Shown here piece by piece: positions 27,214 through 35,634 of a DNA stretch of 64,000 nucleotides. The stretch comes from Candidatus Gastranaerophilales bacterium. GTDB lineage: Bacteria; Cyanobacteriota; Vampirovibrionia; Gastranaerophilales; Gastranaerophilaceae. How positions within the stretch are numbered: position 1 is the stretch's first letter; each line of letters begins with the position of its first letter. The notes under the pieces are model-generated. The model saw only the letters and a list, made by a program, of their open reading frames with translations, was not told the origin of the DNA and did no database searches. Made by a program: the position numbers and the translations under genes. Where the stretch lies: positions 1-64,000 of the forward strand of contig UNSK01000006.1 in the NCBI GenBank assembly GCA_900552525.1. Reading direction: 5' to 3'.

Positions 27214-28407
27214 TTACCCTCCGACGATTGCCTTATATATGAGGCTTGATGCTTTTACTATAAAGTCTTTTCCTTGAGGTGCATTGTGCGGACGATTTGC
27301 CAAAATTACAACAATGTATTTCTTTCCGTTTTGTGCATAAACAATACCTGCATCACCAAGCATTGTGCCGATATCACCTGTTTTATGTACAAAAAGCGCT
27401 CCATCACCTAAACCCGCAGCTATAAGTCTGTTATTTTTAACATGACTCATATAATCTATAATATATTCTCTTGAGTTAATATTTAAAAATCCAGGGTTAT
27501 CCAGATTATAAAGTAATTTCGCCATATCCTTAGCAGTTGTTTTATTCGTTCCAGTTAAATCAGGAAGCCAGGTTCTTACATATGTTTTAGAGATTCCCCA
27601 ATCTCTAAGTCCCGCATTTATATCATCCATACCGCCGAGTTTAGCCATAATCATGTTGGTAGAAGTATTGTCAGAATCTTGAATCATTGTTTTAGCAAGC
27701 TGGTCAAGAGAATATTTTCGTCCTGTCTGAGCGTACTGTAAATTTCCTGAGCCTGGAGATTGATAATAATCTGTAAGAAGCATATCATCATAGATTGTCA
27801 TTTGTTTTGCTTCTATTGATTTAAACAAACGTATAAGTACCGGAAGTTTAATAATACTTGCAGCAGAATATAGGCTGTCACCATTAATATCTACAAACTT
27901 TCCATTTTCATATTCCCATACATAGATTGCCGGTTTAATCATAGGATATTGAGCCATTAATCCCTCAAGCTGTGATTTTAAGCCAGACATTTCATTTGTA
28001 TGATACATTGTAGTAACTTCACTATGAGTTTTTTGTATTGTAGGAGTCAGAAGCAAACGATTTTTAAACATATCATTGCTTAAGTAATTTGTTACCGGAT
28101 TTGCTATTGCATACATATCAGCAGCAACCGGCTTACTCCATTTTTTTACTGCCATATTAGCAGGTTCACCGGTATTTATTGGGATAGCACGCTGAAAAAA
28201 TACGTTATTAATTAAACGACCCTGTGATGTTCGAGATACAAAATACATAAATGCAGCAAGAAAAGAAAATACAACGAGCATTCTAAATAAATCTTTTACC
28301 GGATTACTCTTCTTTTTCGAATGCTTTATTACAACATTTGAAGCCCGTTTTCTGTCAGGAACAACATGCAATCTGTTAGCTGTCTTCTGCTGTTGATAAG
28401 CGTACAA
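27214..28407 (-). CDS. Membrane-anchored class A beta-lactamase-like serine hydrolase
   Basis: 397 residues, starting with TTG (ribosome binding site GGAGGT 7 nt upstream, TATAAT before it). A basic cytoplasmic N-terminus (KHSKKK) leads to one membrane helix (about 41-58), a 100-residue stalk and a beta-lactamase-like domain with SxxK (Ser184-Lys187), SDN (245-247) and KTG (342-344). The omega-loop glutamate needed to deacylate beta-lactams in class A enzymes is not in its place: the loop reads WLPDLTGTN. It is therefore more likely a penicillin-binding or peptidoglycan-acting hydrolase than a resistance enzyme. I recall similar loops from cyanobacterial proteins. Confidence 0.85.
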   Translation of the reverse strand: MYAYQQQKTANRLHVVPDRKRASNVVIKHSKKKSNPVKDLFRMLVVFSFLAAFMYFVSRTSQGRLINNVFFQRAIPINTGEPANMAVKKWSKPVAADMYAIANPVTNYLSNDMFKNRLLLTPTIQKTHSEVTTMYHTNEMSGLKSQLEGLMAQYPMIKPAIYVWEYENGKFVDINGDSLYSAASIIKLPVLIRLFKSIEAKQMTIYDDMLLTDYYQSPGSGNLQYAQTGRKYSLDQLAKTMIQDSDNTSTNMIMAKLGGMDDINAGLRDWGISKTYVRTWLPDLTGTNKTTAKDMAKLLYNLDNPGFLNINSREYIIDYMSHVKNNRLIAAGLGDGALFVHKTGDIGTMLGDAGIVYAQNGKKYIVVILANRPHNAPQGKDFIVKASSLIYKAIVGG

Positions 28408-28570
28408 TTAAAACACCTCCACAATCCCGTTTTCTATTATACTACCATCATACACATTTTATCTACATCCTTCAAATAATGTAAAAAGAAATATAACATT
28501 TCTACCTAAACCAAAGCGGGAATGTTCTTTTAAGATTGGCATTTACAATATTAAGGTAAAGGAGATTTTT

Positions 28571-28891
28571 ATGAAAAAGTATTTAATATTATTTGCTATG
28601 TTTTTAGTAATGCCTGCATATGCTATGTGTCCTGTTGAAGACGGTGCTGCTGTATGTTCTCTGCCTGGATTTAGAGAACAGGTTTCACCTATTTACAACC
28701 CTAAAACAAACATAAATGAGTTTTCTGGAACTCCTGAGGCTCGCCTCAGACCAATTGATAGAAGCGATATCGGTCAGCAGATTAGAGAATTTACTCCGGC
28801 TGAAAGCGACTATAGCTATAATTCAAGTTGTCAGTTCGGAGTTTGTATGCAAAACAGAAGCACACCGCTGTTCCAGCAGCCTAAACAATAA
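28571..28891 (+). CDS. Small exported protein with two cysteine pairs
   Basis: 106 residues. A clear signal peptide (MKKYLILFAMFLVMPAYA) is followed by a short mature part with four cysteines (MCPVEDGAAVC and SSCQFGVC) and a proline/serine-rich end. No family recognised. AAAGGAG stands 8 nt before the ATG, and a bidirectional terminator follows at once, so it is monocistronic. Disulfides in the periplasm are plausible. Confidence 0.75.
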   Translation: MKKYLILFAMFLVMPAYAMCPVEDGAAVCSLPGFREQVSPIYNPKTNINEFSGTPEARLRPIDRSDIGQQIREFTPAESDYSYNSSCQFGVCMQNRSTPLFQQPKQ

Positions 28892-28917
28892 AAAAGAGGG
28901 CCGATGCCCTCTTTTTT
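28890..28917. terminator. Bidirectional intrinsic terminator
   Basis: 12-bp perfect stem AAAAAAGAGGGC with a 4-nt CGAT loop; the A and T runs make it functional in both directions. It sits between two convergent small exported-protein genes and starts on the stop codon of the first. Confidence 0.93.
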
Positions 28918-28918
28918 A

Positions 28919-29317
28919 TTACAGCATATTTTTTCTAATTTTTTCTTTTGCCTTATCAATCTCTTTAATTCTTTTCTCAATTGTAGAAACCTGTTTTTTT
29001 AGAGCTTTTCTTTCTGTCTTAACAAGCTTGTATTGAGCATCAACATCTGCATATTTTGTCTTGCAGTTTAACAAATCATTGCGAATGTCAACTTGAGCAT
29101 TGTCAAGCTGTAAAATAGCATTTTGAATATTGCCGTTGCCAACAGCATCACCTTCAGCAGAAGAAGCTGCAGGAGCTGATTTTGTTGAAGTTGTAGTTGT
29201 TGTAGTACTTCCGTATTGAGTATCATTGAAATTTAACGGAGTAAAAGCATTTCCGTCAGCCATAGCTGCACAATTTACAGCTGCAAGCAATCCTAAAGTT
29301 AAAACTATTCTCTTCAT
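28919..29317 (-). CDS. Small exported coiled-coil protein
   Basis: 132 residues: signal peptide (MKRIVLTLGLLAAVNCAAMA), a Thr/Ser/Ala-rich spacer (TTTTTTSTKSAPAASSAEG), then from about residue 60 a long amphipathic helix (NAILQLDNAQVDIRNDLLNC..., KALKKQVSTIEKRIKEIDKA) expected to form a coiled coil. No family name. The ATG has a GGAG site upstream. Possibly a periplasmic structural or lipoprotein-like factor; the single internal Cys is not in lipobox position. Confidence 0.75.
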   Translation of the reverse strand: MKRIVLTLGLLAAVNCAAMADGNAFTPLNFNDTQYGSTTTTTTSTKSAPAASSAEGDAVGNGNIQNAILQLDNAQVDIRNDLLNCKTKYADVDAQYKLVKTERKALKKQVSTIEKRIKEIDKAKEKIRKNML

Positions 29318-29366
29318 GTTATATCTCCTCTATTTTATAATATCATAATATTACATTTTTCCCCCT

Positions 29367-29393
29367 TTGCCAATCCTTTATTAAATGTATAAT
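29367..29393 (+). promoter_or_regulatory. Promoter of the YkgJ-type gene, near-leaderless
   Basis: TTGCCA (29367-29372), a 15-nt spacer and TATAAT (29388-29393), with the ATG at 29403 only 9 nt later and no ribosome binding site. The in-frame ATG at 29385 overlaps the -10 box and is therefore rejected as start. Confidence 0.6.
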
Positions 29394-29402
29394 ATTGTAA
29401 GT

Positions 29403-29846
29403 ATGGAAAATAATTATTGTTTCAAATGCGGAGCTTGCTGCAATAAAATTGCTGTAGATTTTTCTAAAAGAATTATCTATAGAGATGGCATTCAAACCTT
29501 GACAAAAGAGTTTGAAGCAATGTTAATACCAGTAGAAAAGCGTGAGGATATTACTTTCTGCTCCTGTAAATTTCTTAAAAATAAACTCTGTATTAATCCT
29601 GATAAACCTCAGGAATGTACTAATTACCCCTCATCACCTTTTGCTTTTCTTCCGGAAGGATGCGGATATTATGGTTTAATATTTGCAAAACGAGAAAACT
29701 TCATGCAAAAAATCCGTAAAATGGAAGAAGAAATTATACACTATGAAACACTTATGAATAGTTGTTCAAAAGATGAGGCTAAACAATACGCGAAAATCAT
29801 TGACAAACATAAATCTTTTATAAATAAATATAGTCACTTTTTTTAA
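29403..29846 (+). CDS. YkgJ family cysteine-cluster protein
   Basis: 147 residues. The family pattern CxxCGxCC (CFKCGACC, residues 6-13) and downstream cysteines CSCKFLKNKLCINPDKPQEC, then CGYYG, form the Fe/Zn-binding cluster of the YkgJ (UPF0153) family. A helical tail follows (KIRKMEEEIIHYETLMNSC). Function not established; a metal-chelating or redox role is supposed. It precedes the CHAP-domain gene by 63 nt. Confidence 0.85.
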   Translation: MENNYCFKCGACCNKIAVDFSKRIIYRDGIQTLTKEFEAMLIPVEKREDITFCSCKFLKNKLCINPDKPQECTNYPSSPFAFLPEGCGYYGLIFAKRENFMQKIRKMEEEIIHYETLMNSCSKDEAKQYAKIIDKHKSFINKYSHFF

Positions 29847-29909
29847 GTTTTGTTACAAAAAGGCAAGAATATCCTTGATATATACTTTATATATTTAGGA
29901 ATAATTGTC

Positions 29910-30680
29910 ATGACATTCTACAACAACTTTCAAAATCTGAATATGAGCTACATTTCGAATGGGTTAAATAATTGGTTTACCCCATCTTTTGGCATGTTTA
30001 ATCAATTTATGCCGTTTAATTGGAATATGCCGTCGTTGTTCAATTTCAACTTTATGCCATTCAATCTTTCTCAAATGTTTAGCTGGAACAGCCCCATTTG
30101 GAATAATTCTTTTACACTACCTAACACTAATTTTAATTGGAATAATAATATTTTCAGCAGCTCAAGTTTTTATTCACCTCCGCAAATAGGTGATACTTTT
30201 AGTCGTACAACCACAAGCAGCCCTATAAAAATGAATTTAGTAGAAAGAGCAAAAAGCTATGTCGGCAAGGTAAATTCCGACTCAGAAGGTAACAGATTAT
30301 TCTCCAGAGGCTTAAAGCAGCCTTGGTGTGCAGATTTTGTTTCTTATAACCTCAAACAAACCTATGGCAGCAGACTTCCTTCTTTTACACACATCAGTTC
30401 GGTAAATGGCTTAAGGGAATGGGGAGAAAAGAACGGGTGTTACCGGAAAGTACCTTCGAGCGGCAAAGCTTCATATATAGCACAAAACATAAAACCGGGT
30501 GATATTATGATAGAAAAGAACGGCGGAAAGTCGCACACCGGTATTGTTACAAAAGTAAATTCCGATGGTTCTTTTGAAACGGTTGAGGGCAACTGCAGCA
30601 ACAAAGTTGCTGTTCAGAAGTATAGTGCAAACAGTCCGACACTTAGCGGATTTATATCTTTAGACAAATATACAGCCTAG
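29910..30680 (+). CDS. CHAP-domain amidase/endopeptidase-like protein with F/N/W-rich N-terminus
   Basis: 256 residues from the ATG at 29910 (TTAGGA about 9 nt upstream). Residues 110-256 fit a CHAP/NlpC-type domain: VERAKSYVGKVNSD, catalytic Cys140 in PWCADFVSYN, His209 in SHTGIVTKV, and Glu226/Asn228 in VEGN. Such domains cut peptidoglycan peptides or amides. Residues 1-105 are unusual: about ten FN, FNW, MFN and FMPFN motifs with no signal peptide, membrane helix or charge. How it would leave the cytoplasm is unclear. The stop interlocks with that of the convergent porin (CTAG). Confidence 0.82.
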   Translation: MTFYNNFQNLNMSYISNGLNNWFTPSFGMFNQFMPFNWNMPSLFNFNFMPFNLSQMFSWNSPIWNNSFTLPNTNFNWNNNIFSSSSFYSPPQIGDTFSRTTTSSPIKMNLVERAKSYVGKVNSDSEGNRLFSRGLKQPWCADFVSYNLKQTYGSRLPSFTHISSVNGLREWGEKNGCYRKVPSSGKASYIAQNIKPGDIMIEKNGGKSHTGIVTKVNSDGSFETVEGNCSNKVAVQKYSANSPTLSGFISLDKYTA

Positions 30681-31834
30681 AGCATAAGCTGAGTGCCAAG
30701 AATTACACGATGGGAATCCTCAAATAAATCATTCTGGCAGAAAACATAATTTAGCATTAATTTCAAGGCCTGGCCTTTTATAAAATAATTAACCCCTGCA
30801 GAATACTCACGTCTTATATCATCAGAAAAGTCTTTATCCGGTGTATATTGATCATATCTGGCCAAGACCTGAATTCTTGGAGTAATTTTATATCCCGCAG
30901 TTGTATAAAAACCTTCTGCTTTATTTGACGAAATAGTTCTTGTCCCGTTATACCCATCAGCATAAGCGTACTCAAAATTTGCCATAAAGTTTTTATATTC
31001 ATATCCCGCATAAAGTCCGGATACAGTATAATCTGTCCCATTTTTGCCGGCAGTTAAGCCGCCGCCGAGGTTTAATTTACCATACTTACCTTTTGTTTTT
31101 CCGAGAGGTTTTAGAGTAACCCAGCCGGAAAACTCTGTCCCTGGGAAAAAACTTCTAAAATAAGTATCAGAACTATATCCCCCTAAATCATATTCAATTA
31201 GGTCATAATTACCTTTAACCCTTATACCGACTTTACGAGTATTGCCAAAATTTCTGGCGATTTGTGCGCGCGCAACAAAAGGAATAATGGAATCAGATCT
31301 TGACCCTTCATAACCTGTTGGAGTTCTTGTATTACCTATAATTACAGTATGATGCGGAATCGAAGCATTCGCGACATATATATCAGCCGGTAAGCCCTGC
31401 AGGAATGAATAACCATCAAGAGGATCAAATCTTAGTCTTGCTTCATAATAGTTTTTACCACCCCGAAACTTACCGTTTATTCCTGCCTGAATTGCACTGA
31501 AATCATAAACGGAATCAGCGCCATTAGACACATCAATATTTACTGCTCCGCGGTAATAACCAAAGAAATGCATAGTTTCAAAAGGACCTGCTTCAAACTT
31601 TTTAGTCAAAATTCCGTCTAAAAGATATGCAGTACTGTTTGTATCTTTAACCTCTTTAGCCTTGATATCCTGTATTTTTTCATACAATGTAAATTTATCA
31701 TCTTCATCAAAGATTTTTTCAGCTTTTGGTTCAGGCGCGTTATTATCGTCAATATTAAGAATAACCTCCTCTATTGCAGAACAGGAAGATGGGAAAAATA
31801 TTAGAATACAGAAAAGGTAAAGTAAAAACTTCAT
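30677..31834 (-). CDS. Outer-membrane porin-like beta-barrel protein
   Basis: 385 residues. Signal peptide (MKFLLYLFCILIFFPSSCSA), a charged segment, then alternating beta strands with aromatic girdles (FFGYYRGAVNIDVS, NYYEARLRFDPLDGY, YAGYEYKNFMANFEYAY, RIQVLARYDQYTPDKDF) ending in a terminal strand VILGTQLML. The layout resembles phosphate-selective porin O/P (OprO/OprP)-type barrels. Role: diffusion of small anions or nutrients. Typed by pattern only, since barrels diverge strongly. Confidence 0.75.
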   Translation of the reverse strand: MKFLLYLFCILIFFPSSCSAIEEVILNIDDNNAPEPKAEKIFDEDDKFTLYEKIQDIKAKEVKDTNSTAYLLDGILTKKFEAGPFETMHFFGYYRGAVNIDVSNGADSVYDFSAIQAGINGKFRGGKNYYEARLRFDPLDGYSFLQGLPADIYVANASIPHHTVIIGNTRTPTGYEGSRSDSIIPFVARAQIARNFGNTRKVGIRVKGNYDLIEYDLGGYSSDTYFRSFFPGTEFSGWVTLKPLGKTKGKYGKLNLGGGLTAGKNGTDYTVSGLYAGYEYKNFMANFEYAYADGYNGTRTISSNKAEGFYTTAGYKITPRIQVLARYDQYTPDKDFSDDIRREYSAGVNYFIKGQALKLMLNYVFCQNDLFEDSHRVILGTQLML

Positions 31835-32014
31835 TAAATAATTGTACCATATATGTATGATTTTTAAAAGAAAACCTAGTATAAACGAATGATTTATTTT
31901 TCTGAGCTTTATTAAATTTTGTAAAAATAATATATAATGCTATTATAAGAGATTGACTTCAGGTAATATCCCATTAAAACAATCATAGAAATATTATAAA
32001 TAGGAGATACCACT

Positions 32015-33739
32015 ATGGGTATGGCAGCATCGCAAGCCAGATATTTAGCACTGGTCGCGCGTAAATCAAATTGTGAATACGAAGGACAGCAGATAAATCA
32101 AGCCAGAACTGTATTATCCAATCAGAGCGCTAATTTATTTAATCAGATGCTGGGGCTTAATGTACCTGTACCTCCGAGTACAGCTGATTATACTAAGCAG
32201 CAGTACTCATATTCTGACGGGGCTAATGACTACGTTATTGAAAACTGGGAACAGCTGGCAAACCCTGAAGAAGACTACAATTATGTTGTAACCAGATACA
32301 CTGAAACAAATGTCTATACCGGTTCAGAAAAGAAATTAAACGATCCGCAGGTACAGTTCCAGAGCGGAACAGAAGCAAGTGCTGATCAGATAGAAACAGC
32401 GCTCCGACTTGTTACAGAAACAAAAAAAGAATATGAAGAGGCAAAAGCCGCAACAAAAGCTAAGCAGGACGAAGCAGCTGTTCTGGCAAACTATGCTGAT
32501 ATAGATAGTTTTACCGGAGTTTCAAAATGTGATTATGATACTGACAATAACACATATAGTGTTACACAAACCATTCAGGAAATGTTTGAAGTCGATGGTA
32601 AAAAATATCCGATATATGAAAACTCCGATGATCAGTCTACCTGTTACATGAAAGACGGTAAATACTATAATACAGACGGTACAGAATATACTGGAGATAA
32701 GACAAAACTTTCTCCTAAACAGTCAACTAAAGGGCCTACAACGTTTACAGGCTACAATAAACTATCCGCAGACAAACAGGCTATCGCAAAAGCTGCTATT
32801 GACAGGTTAGTTGAAGAAGGTGCAATGTCAGAAGATGTTCAGGCTGATTACGCAAATGTTTACATGGATGAAAATGGAAATATCGCGTTAAAATCTGATT
32901 TAAGAAATCTTTACGGCGGATCTTCCGGCGGTACAAAAACAGTACTTCCTGTTTACGCTACTTCAGGAGATAATTCTATAACAGCTATTGCAGATAAATA
33001 CGATGCACAGATTACTGCGCTGCAAGCAGTGGAATTTCAGGCTCTTCAAACATATCAGCAGGCAGAGAAAGCTTATGAAGGCTTACGCAGACCAACTTAT
33101 ATAGGAAACTGTGAACTTACACTGTTAACAGACCTTACTGATGACCAAAAAGCTGAATTAAACCAGATTGTAAAAGACATGAAAGAACAGGAGATTGACT
33201 CTTCAATCCTTGACTGCTTTAACGAAAATGGTGAATACACCGGCGGTATATATTCATTTAAAATGAACGGCACTACTTATTACACAACTTTTGCCGACTT
33301 AAACAAATCATATGCAAGCGGCAGCGGTATTAACAATATTGATGGTCAAAAACAGCTTTCATACTATAATGCAAGTTATATTAAACAAAAAAAATATGAT
33401 ACTGTTAAAGCTCTTCTTGAAACAGATGGTAACGGCAGATTCACTTCTGTAAGATTTGAAGATGACTCTGTAACATATACGCTTAACGTAGAAACAGTAA
33501 CCGATGATGACGCTTATAAAGATGCAATGAATCAGTATAATTATGAAAATGCACAGTACGACAAAATGGTGCAGGATATTAACGTAAAAACATCATTAAT
33601 TCAGCAGGAAGACCAGCAGCTTGAATTAAGGTTAAAACAGCTTGATACAGAACAAAATGCTCTTTCTACAGAAATTGATGCAGTTTCTAAGGTTGTTAAA
33701 GACAACATTGAAGACTCCTTCAAGACATTCGGCGGCTAG
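32015..33739 (+). CDS. Unrecognised helical-ended protein, first gene of cassette (MGMAAS family)
   Basis: 574 residues. The N-terminus MGMAASQARYLALVARKSN and NQARTVLSNQSANLFNQM predicts one long helix; the C-terminus (about 520-574, KTSLIQQEDQQLELRLKQLD...SKVVKDNIEDSFKTF) predicts a coiled coil. In between lies a variable, Tyr/Asp/Thr-rich middle of beta character. This 'conserved helical ends, variable centre' layout is also that of flagellin-like and type III-exported proteins, but there is no sequence match I can assert. I recall similar MG-x-AS starts in proteins of gut metagenomes, with no known role. AGGAG 7 nt before the ATG. It heads a plus-strand cassette of five genes. Confidence 0.8.
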   Translation: MGMAASQARYLALVARKSNCEYEGQQINQARTVLSNQSANLFNQMLGLNVPVPPSTADYTKQQYSYSDGANDYVIENWEQLANPEEDYNYVVTRYTETNVYTGSEKKLNDPQVQFQSGTEASADQIETALRLVTETKKEYEEAKAATKAKQDEAAVLANYADIDSFTGVSKCDYDTDNNTYSVTQTIQEMFEVDGKKYPIYENSDDQSTCYMKDGKYYNTDGTEYTGDKTKLSPKQSTKGPTTFTGYNKLSADKQAIAKAAIDRLVEEGAMSEDVQADYANVYMDENGNIALKSDLRNLYGGSSGGTKTVLPVYATSGDNSITAIADKYDAQITALQAVEFQALQTYQQAEKAYEGLRRPTYIGNCELTLLTDLTDDQKAELNQIVKDMKEQEIDSSILDCFNENGEYTGGIYSFKMNGTTYYTTFADLNKSYASGSGINNIDGQKQLSYYNASYIKQKKYDTVKALLETDGNGRFTSVRFEDDSVTYTLNVETVTDDDAYKDAMNQYNYENAQYDKMVQDINVKTSLIQQEDQQLELRLKQLDTEQNALSTEIDAVSKVVKDNIEDSFKTFGG

Positions 33740-33777
33740 GACATAGAGTAAATACAGTTAAATAACAAGAGGAATTT

Positions 33778-34635
33778 ATGTCATACAAAAACGATGGATA
33801 CTTAGTAATAGCAAACAAATACGGCGCAGCCTCTGCAGACGCCAAGGTTATGCTGTATGAAACATATGACCGTTTAAGAGATTTAACTGTTTCCGGCTCT
33901 GCAAGTTCCGGCACAGGTTTTGAAGCTGCAGGAGGTTTTCTATACCAGCTTGCAAGTTTGTTTGCACCATCAGCTTTCATGACAACACTTGGCGGCACTA
34001 GCGCTATGAATATTCCCGGAACTTCTTATTGGACTCAATATAACGGCGGAGCCGGAGGAACAACCGGAACTTACTCATCATTCGGCGTTAATTCATTAGG
34101 AAATTATTCAGGCTTTCCAAGCGGTTATGCTGCAAATTACGGATACAGACAAAGCGGTTACACTACTGGAGGAGCGTCCGGAATTGGAGATTTATTATCA
34201 GGTTTCGGCTCTTCTGACGGAGCAACCACAGGTTATGCATCCGGTATTGGAAGCATTGCAGACATTGCAAGTACTGCTGCTTATGGTATAGGAACAGCTA
34301 ATGGATACGGTATTGGAGCGGCTAATATTTTAATGCCTCTTGCCGGTTTAGTTTCAGGATGGGGCGGCATTATGACTGCTGCAGCACCTTATCTTGGAGA
34401 ATTTGGGCTGCCTGCGGTTGTTATGGGCAACTTAATGCAGGGGACTTCTTCTGCCGCGCTTTCTGCTTATCAAACAGTTTCAAGCAACATTGTTTCAAAT
34501 GCTGATACAATTCTTTCGCAAAAAGTTGCTAACATTGAAACAGTGTGTAAAATGCTTGATACTCAAGGTGATATTGTTAGAAAAATGCTTAAAGACGATA
34601 TTGAGTCTGCAAGCAAAGATATTCAAGACTTATAG
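33778..34635 (+). CDS. Gly/Ser/Tyr-rich hypothetical protein of the cassette
   Basis: 285 residues. N-terminal helix (residues 1-60, MSYKNDGYLVIANKYGAAS), a low-complexity Gly/Ser/Thr/Tyr stretch (about 75-190, e.g. GYASGIGSIADIASTAAYGIG), a hydrophobic Gly/Ala part (MPLAGLVSGWGGIMTAAAPYLG) and a C-terminal amphipathic helix (VANIETVCKMLDTQGDIVRKMLKDDIESASKDI). No signal peptide. It lies 38 nt after the first cassette gene. No function recognised; again helical ends with a variable centre. Confidence 0.75.
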   Translation: MSYKNDGYLVIANKYGAASADAKVMLYETYDRLRDLTVSGSASSGTGFEAAGGFLYQLASLFAPSAFMTTLGGTSAMNIPGTSYWTQYNGGAGGTTGTYSSFGVNSLGNYSGFPSGYAANYGYRQSGYTTGGASGIGDLLSGFGSSDGATTGYASGIGSIADIASTAAYGIGTANGYGIGAANILMPLAGLVSGWGGIMTAAAPYLGEFGLPAVVMGNLMQGTSSAALSAYQTVSSNIVSNADTILSQKVANIETVCKMLDTQGDIVRKMLKDDIESASKDIQDL

Positions 34636-34687
34636 TGCTACGCACGTAGACAAATAGTCGGCAAAATTTAAATATAAGAGAGAGATT

Positions 34688-34918
34688 ATGCAGGGACGCA
34701 CTTTTTTCAGAATAATGCTTGATATTGTTCTAAATAACGCTTTAGTAAAATCTTTAGCGTCACTTGTAAATTTTTGTAACGAATTACGCTATTATAACAG
34801 GAAAGAGCTAAAGTTTTTGAAAAAAATGCCGATAAATAATAATGTAGTAAAAGAAGAATATTATAAAAATAGGTTTATATTTAATAGTATCACCGGCAAT
34901 AGGACTAGTTCAAGATAA
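34688..34918 (+). CDS. Small basic hypothetical protein of the cassette
   Basis: 76 residues beginning MQGRTFFRIMLDIVLNN, with a largely helical N-terminal half and a basic Lys/Asn-rich C-terminus. GAGAGAG lies 5 nt before the ATG. No recognised family. It could be a small partner or chaperone of the neighbouring proteins, but that rests on position only. Confidence 0.55.
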   Translation: MQGRTFFRIMLDIVLNNALVKSLASLVNFCNELRYYNRKELKFLKKMPINNNVVKEEYYKNRFIFNSITGNRTSSR

Positions 34919-34978
34919 TATGTTAACAAATGTTACAAATAAACTAGAAAACAGGCAATTATTTAAGTTCACATGTTT

Positions 34979-34984
34979 TATAAT
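34979..34984 (+). promoter_or_regulatory. Candidate -10 box inside the cassette
   Basis: TATAAT at 34979-34984, 30 nt before the next ATG, in the 95-nt gap between the third and fourth cassette genes; no clear -35. The last two genes may have their own transcript. Confidence 0.4.
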
Positions 34985-35013
34985 ACATGTAGGCTTAGAT
35001 CGTATAGGAGTAA

Positions 35014-35289
35014 ATGCTTATGCGTGAAGAACTACAAGATAGTATGAAACGGTTAGTGAATTTTATGAATTTTACCAGATCGTTTTTTAAACGAAAAAAT
35101 CCGTTTAAAGCACTGGCCGTTAGTTTACTTTCTAGTCTTAAGGATATGCTTACCATCAGACAGAAGTTAAAGATGGCAAAGTATAGGGTAAACTATCACA
35201 AGCATCAGCTTCATAAAATGGAAAGTTTGATTGCTGAAAGTAATGAACACACATTCCTGAAAGGCAAGAATTTAAACGAAACAAGGTAA
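35014..35289 (+). CDS. Small basic helical hypothetical protein of the cassette
   Basis: 91 residues, Lys/Arg/His-rich and predicted all-helical (LQDSMKRLVNFMNFTRSFFKRKN, then LKMAKYRVNYHKHQLHKMESL). A GGAG site just upstream allows either the first ATG (35014) or the ATG two codons later. Twelve nt separate it from the last cassette gene. No family recognised. Confidence 0.6.
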   Translation: MLMREELQDSMKRLVNFMNFTRSFFKRKNPFKALAVSLLSSLKDMLTIRQKLKMAKYRVNYHKHQLHKMESLIAESNEHTFLKGKNLNETR

Positions 35290-35301
35290 AAGGAACAGAT
35301 T

Positions 35302-35634
35302 ATGGGATTAATTGCCTCCAGTTTCAGAATGATGTATCTAACAGCGTATAAGATAACGCTTGAGACTAAAATTCAATGGATTGCTTCAGCAAAAATGGAG
35401 CTGGTTGCTTCTTCTGATGAGATAATGGCTCTCGGAAATGATTTGGATCCCGACAACCCTGCGGTTAAGCAGCTAGAGGCAAGAAGAGATAAGCTTATTA
35501 TTTTGGAAAAGAAACTTGATTTGCAAATGCAGGAATACCAGAACAGGCTCAAAATGGTTGATGCAGAAATGCAGTCAGCTCAAGGTGCTGTTGACTCTGC
35601 TATCCAGCGTTCTTTCACATATAATTTTCAGTAA
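35302..35634 (+). CDS. Small MG-x-AS family helical protein of the cassette
   Basis: 110 residues, almost wholly helical: MGLIASSFRMMYLTAYKITL at the start and KKLDLQMQEYQNRLKMVDAEM to [14 protein letters not shown] at the end. The N-terminus (MG-x-x-AS-x-R-x-x-x-L-T/V-A-x-K) and the C-terminus (L-D/E-L-x-M/L...V-x-x-x-I-x-x-SF-x-x-F) correspond to the two ends of the 574-residue protein at 32015, as if it were that protein without the central domain. AAAGGA 8 nt before ATG. Overlaps the convergent cyclo-ligase gene by 20 nt. Confidence 0.72.
   Translation: MGLIASSFRMMYLTAYKITLETKIQWIASAKMELVASSDEIMALGNDLDPDNPAVKQLEARRDKLIILEKKLDLQMQEYQNRLKMVDAEMQSAQGAVDSAIQRSFTYNFQ

Noticed and set aside
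27214..28407. Antibiotic resistance gene (class A beta-lactamase)
   Set aside because: The deacylating omega-loop glutamate is missing and the protein has a membrane anchor and long stalk, so a cell-wall role is more likely.
28716..29036. 106-codon plus-strand ORF across the bidirectional terminator
   Set aside because: It overlaps the exported 106-residue protein in another frame and runs through the terminator hairpin into the convergent gene.
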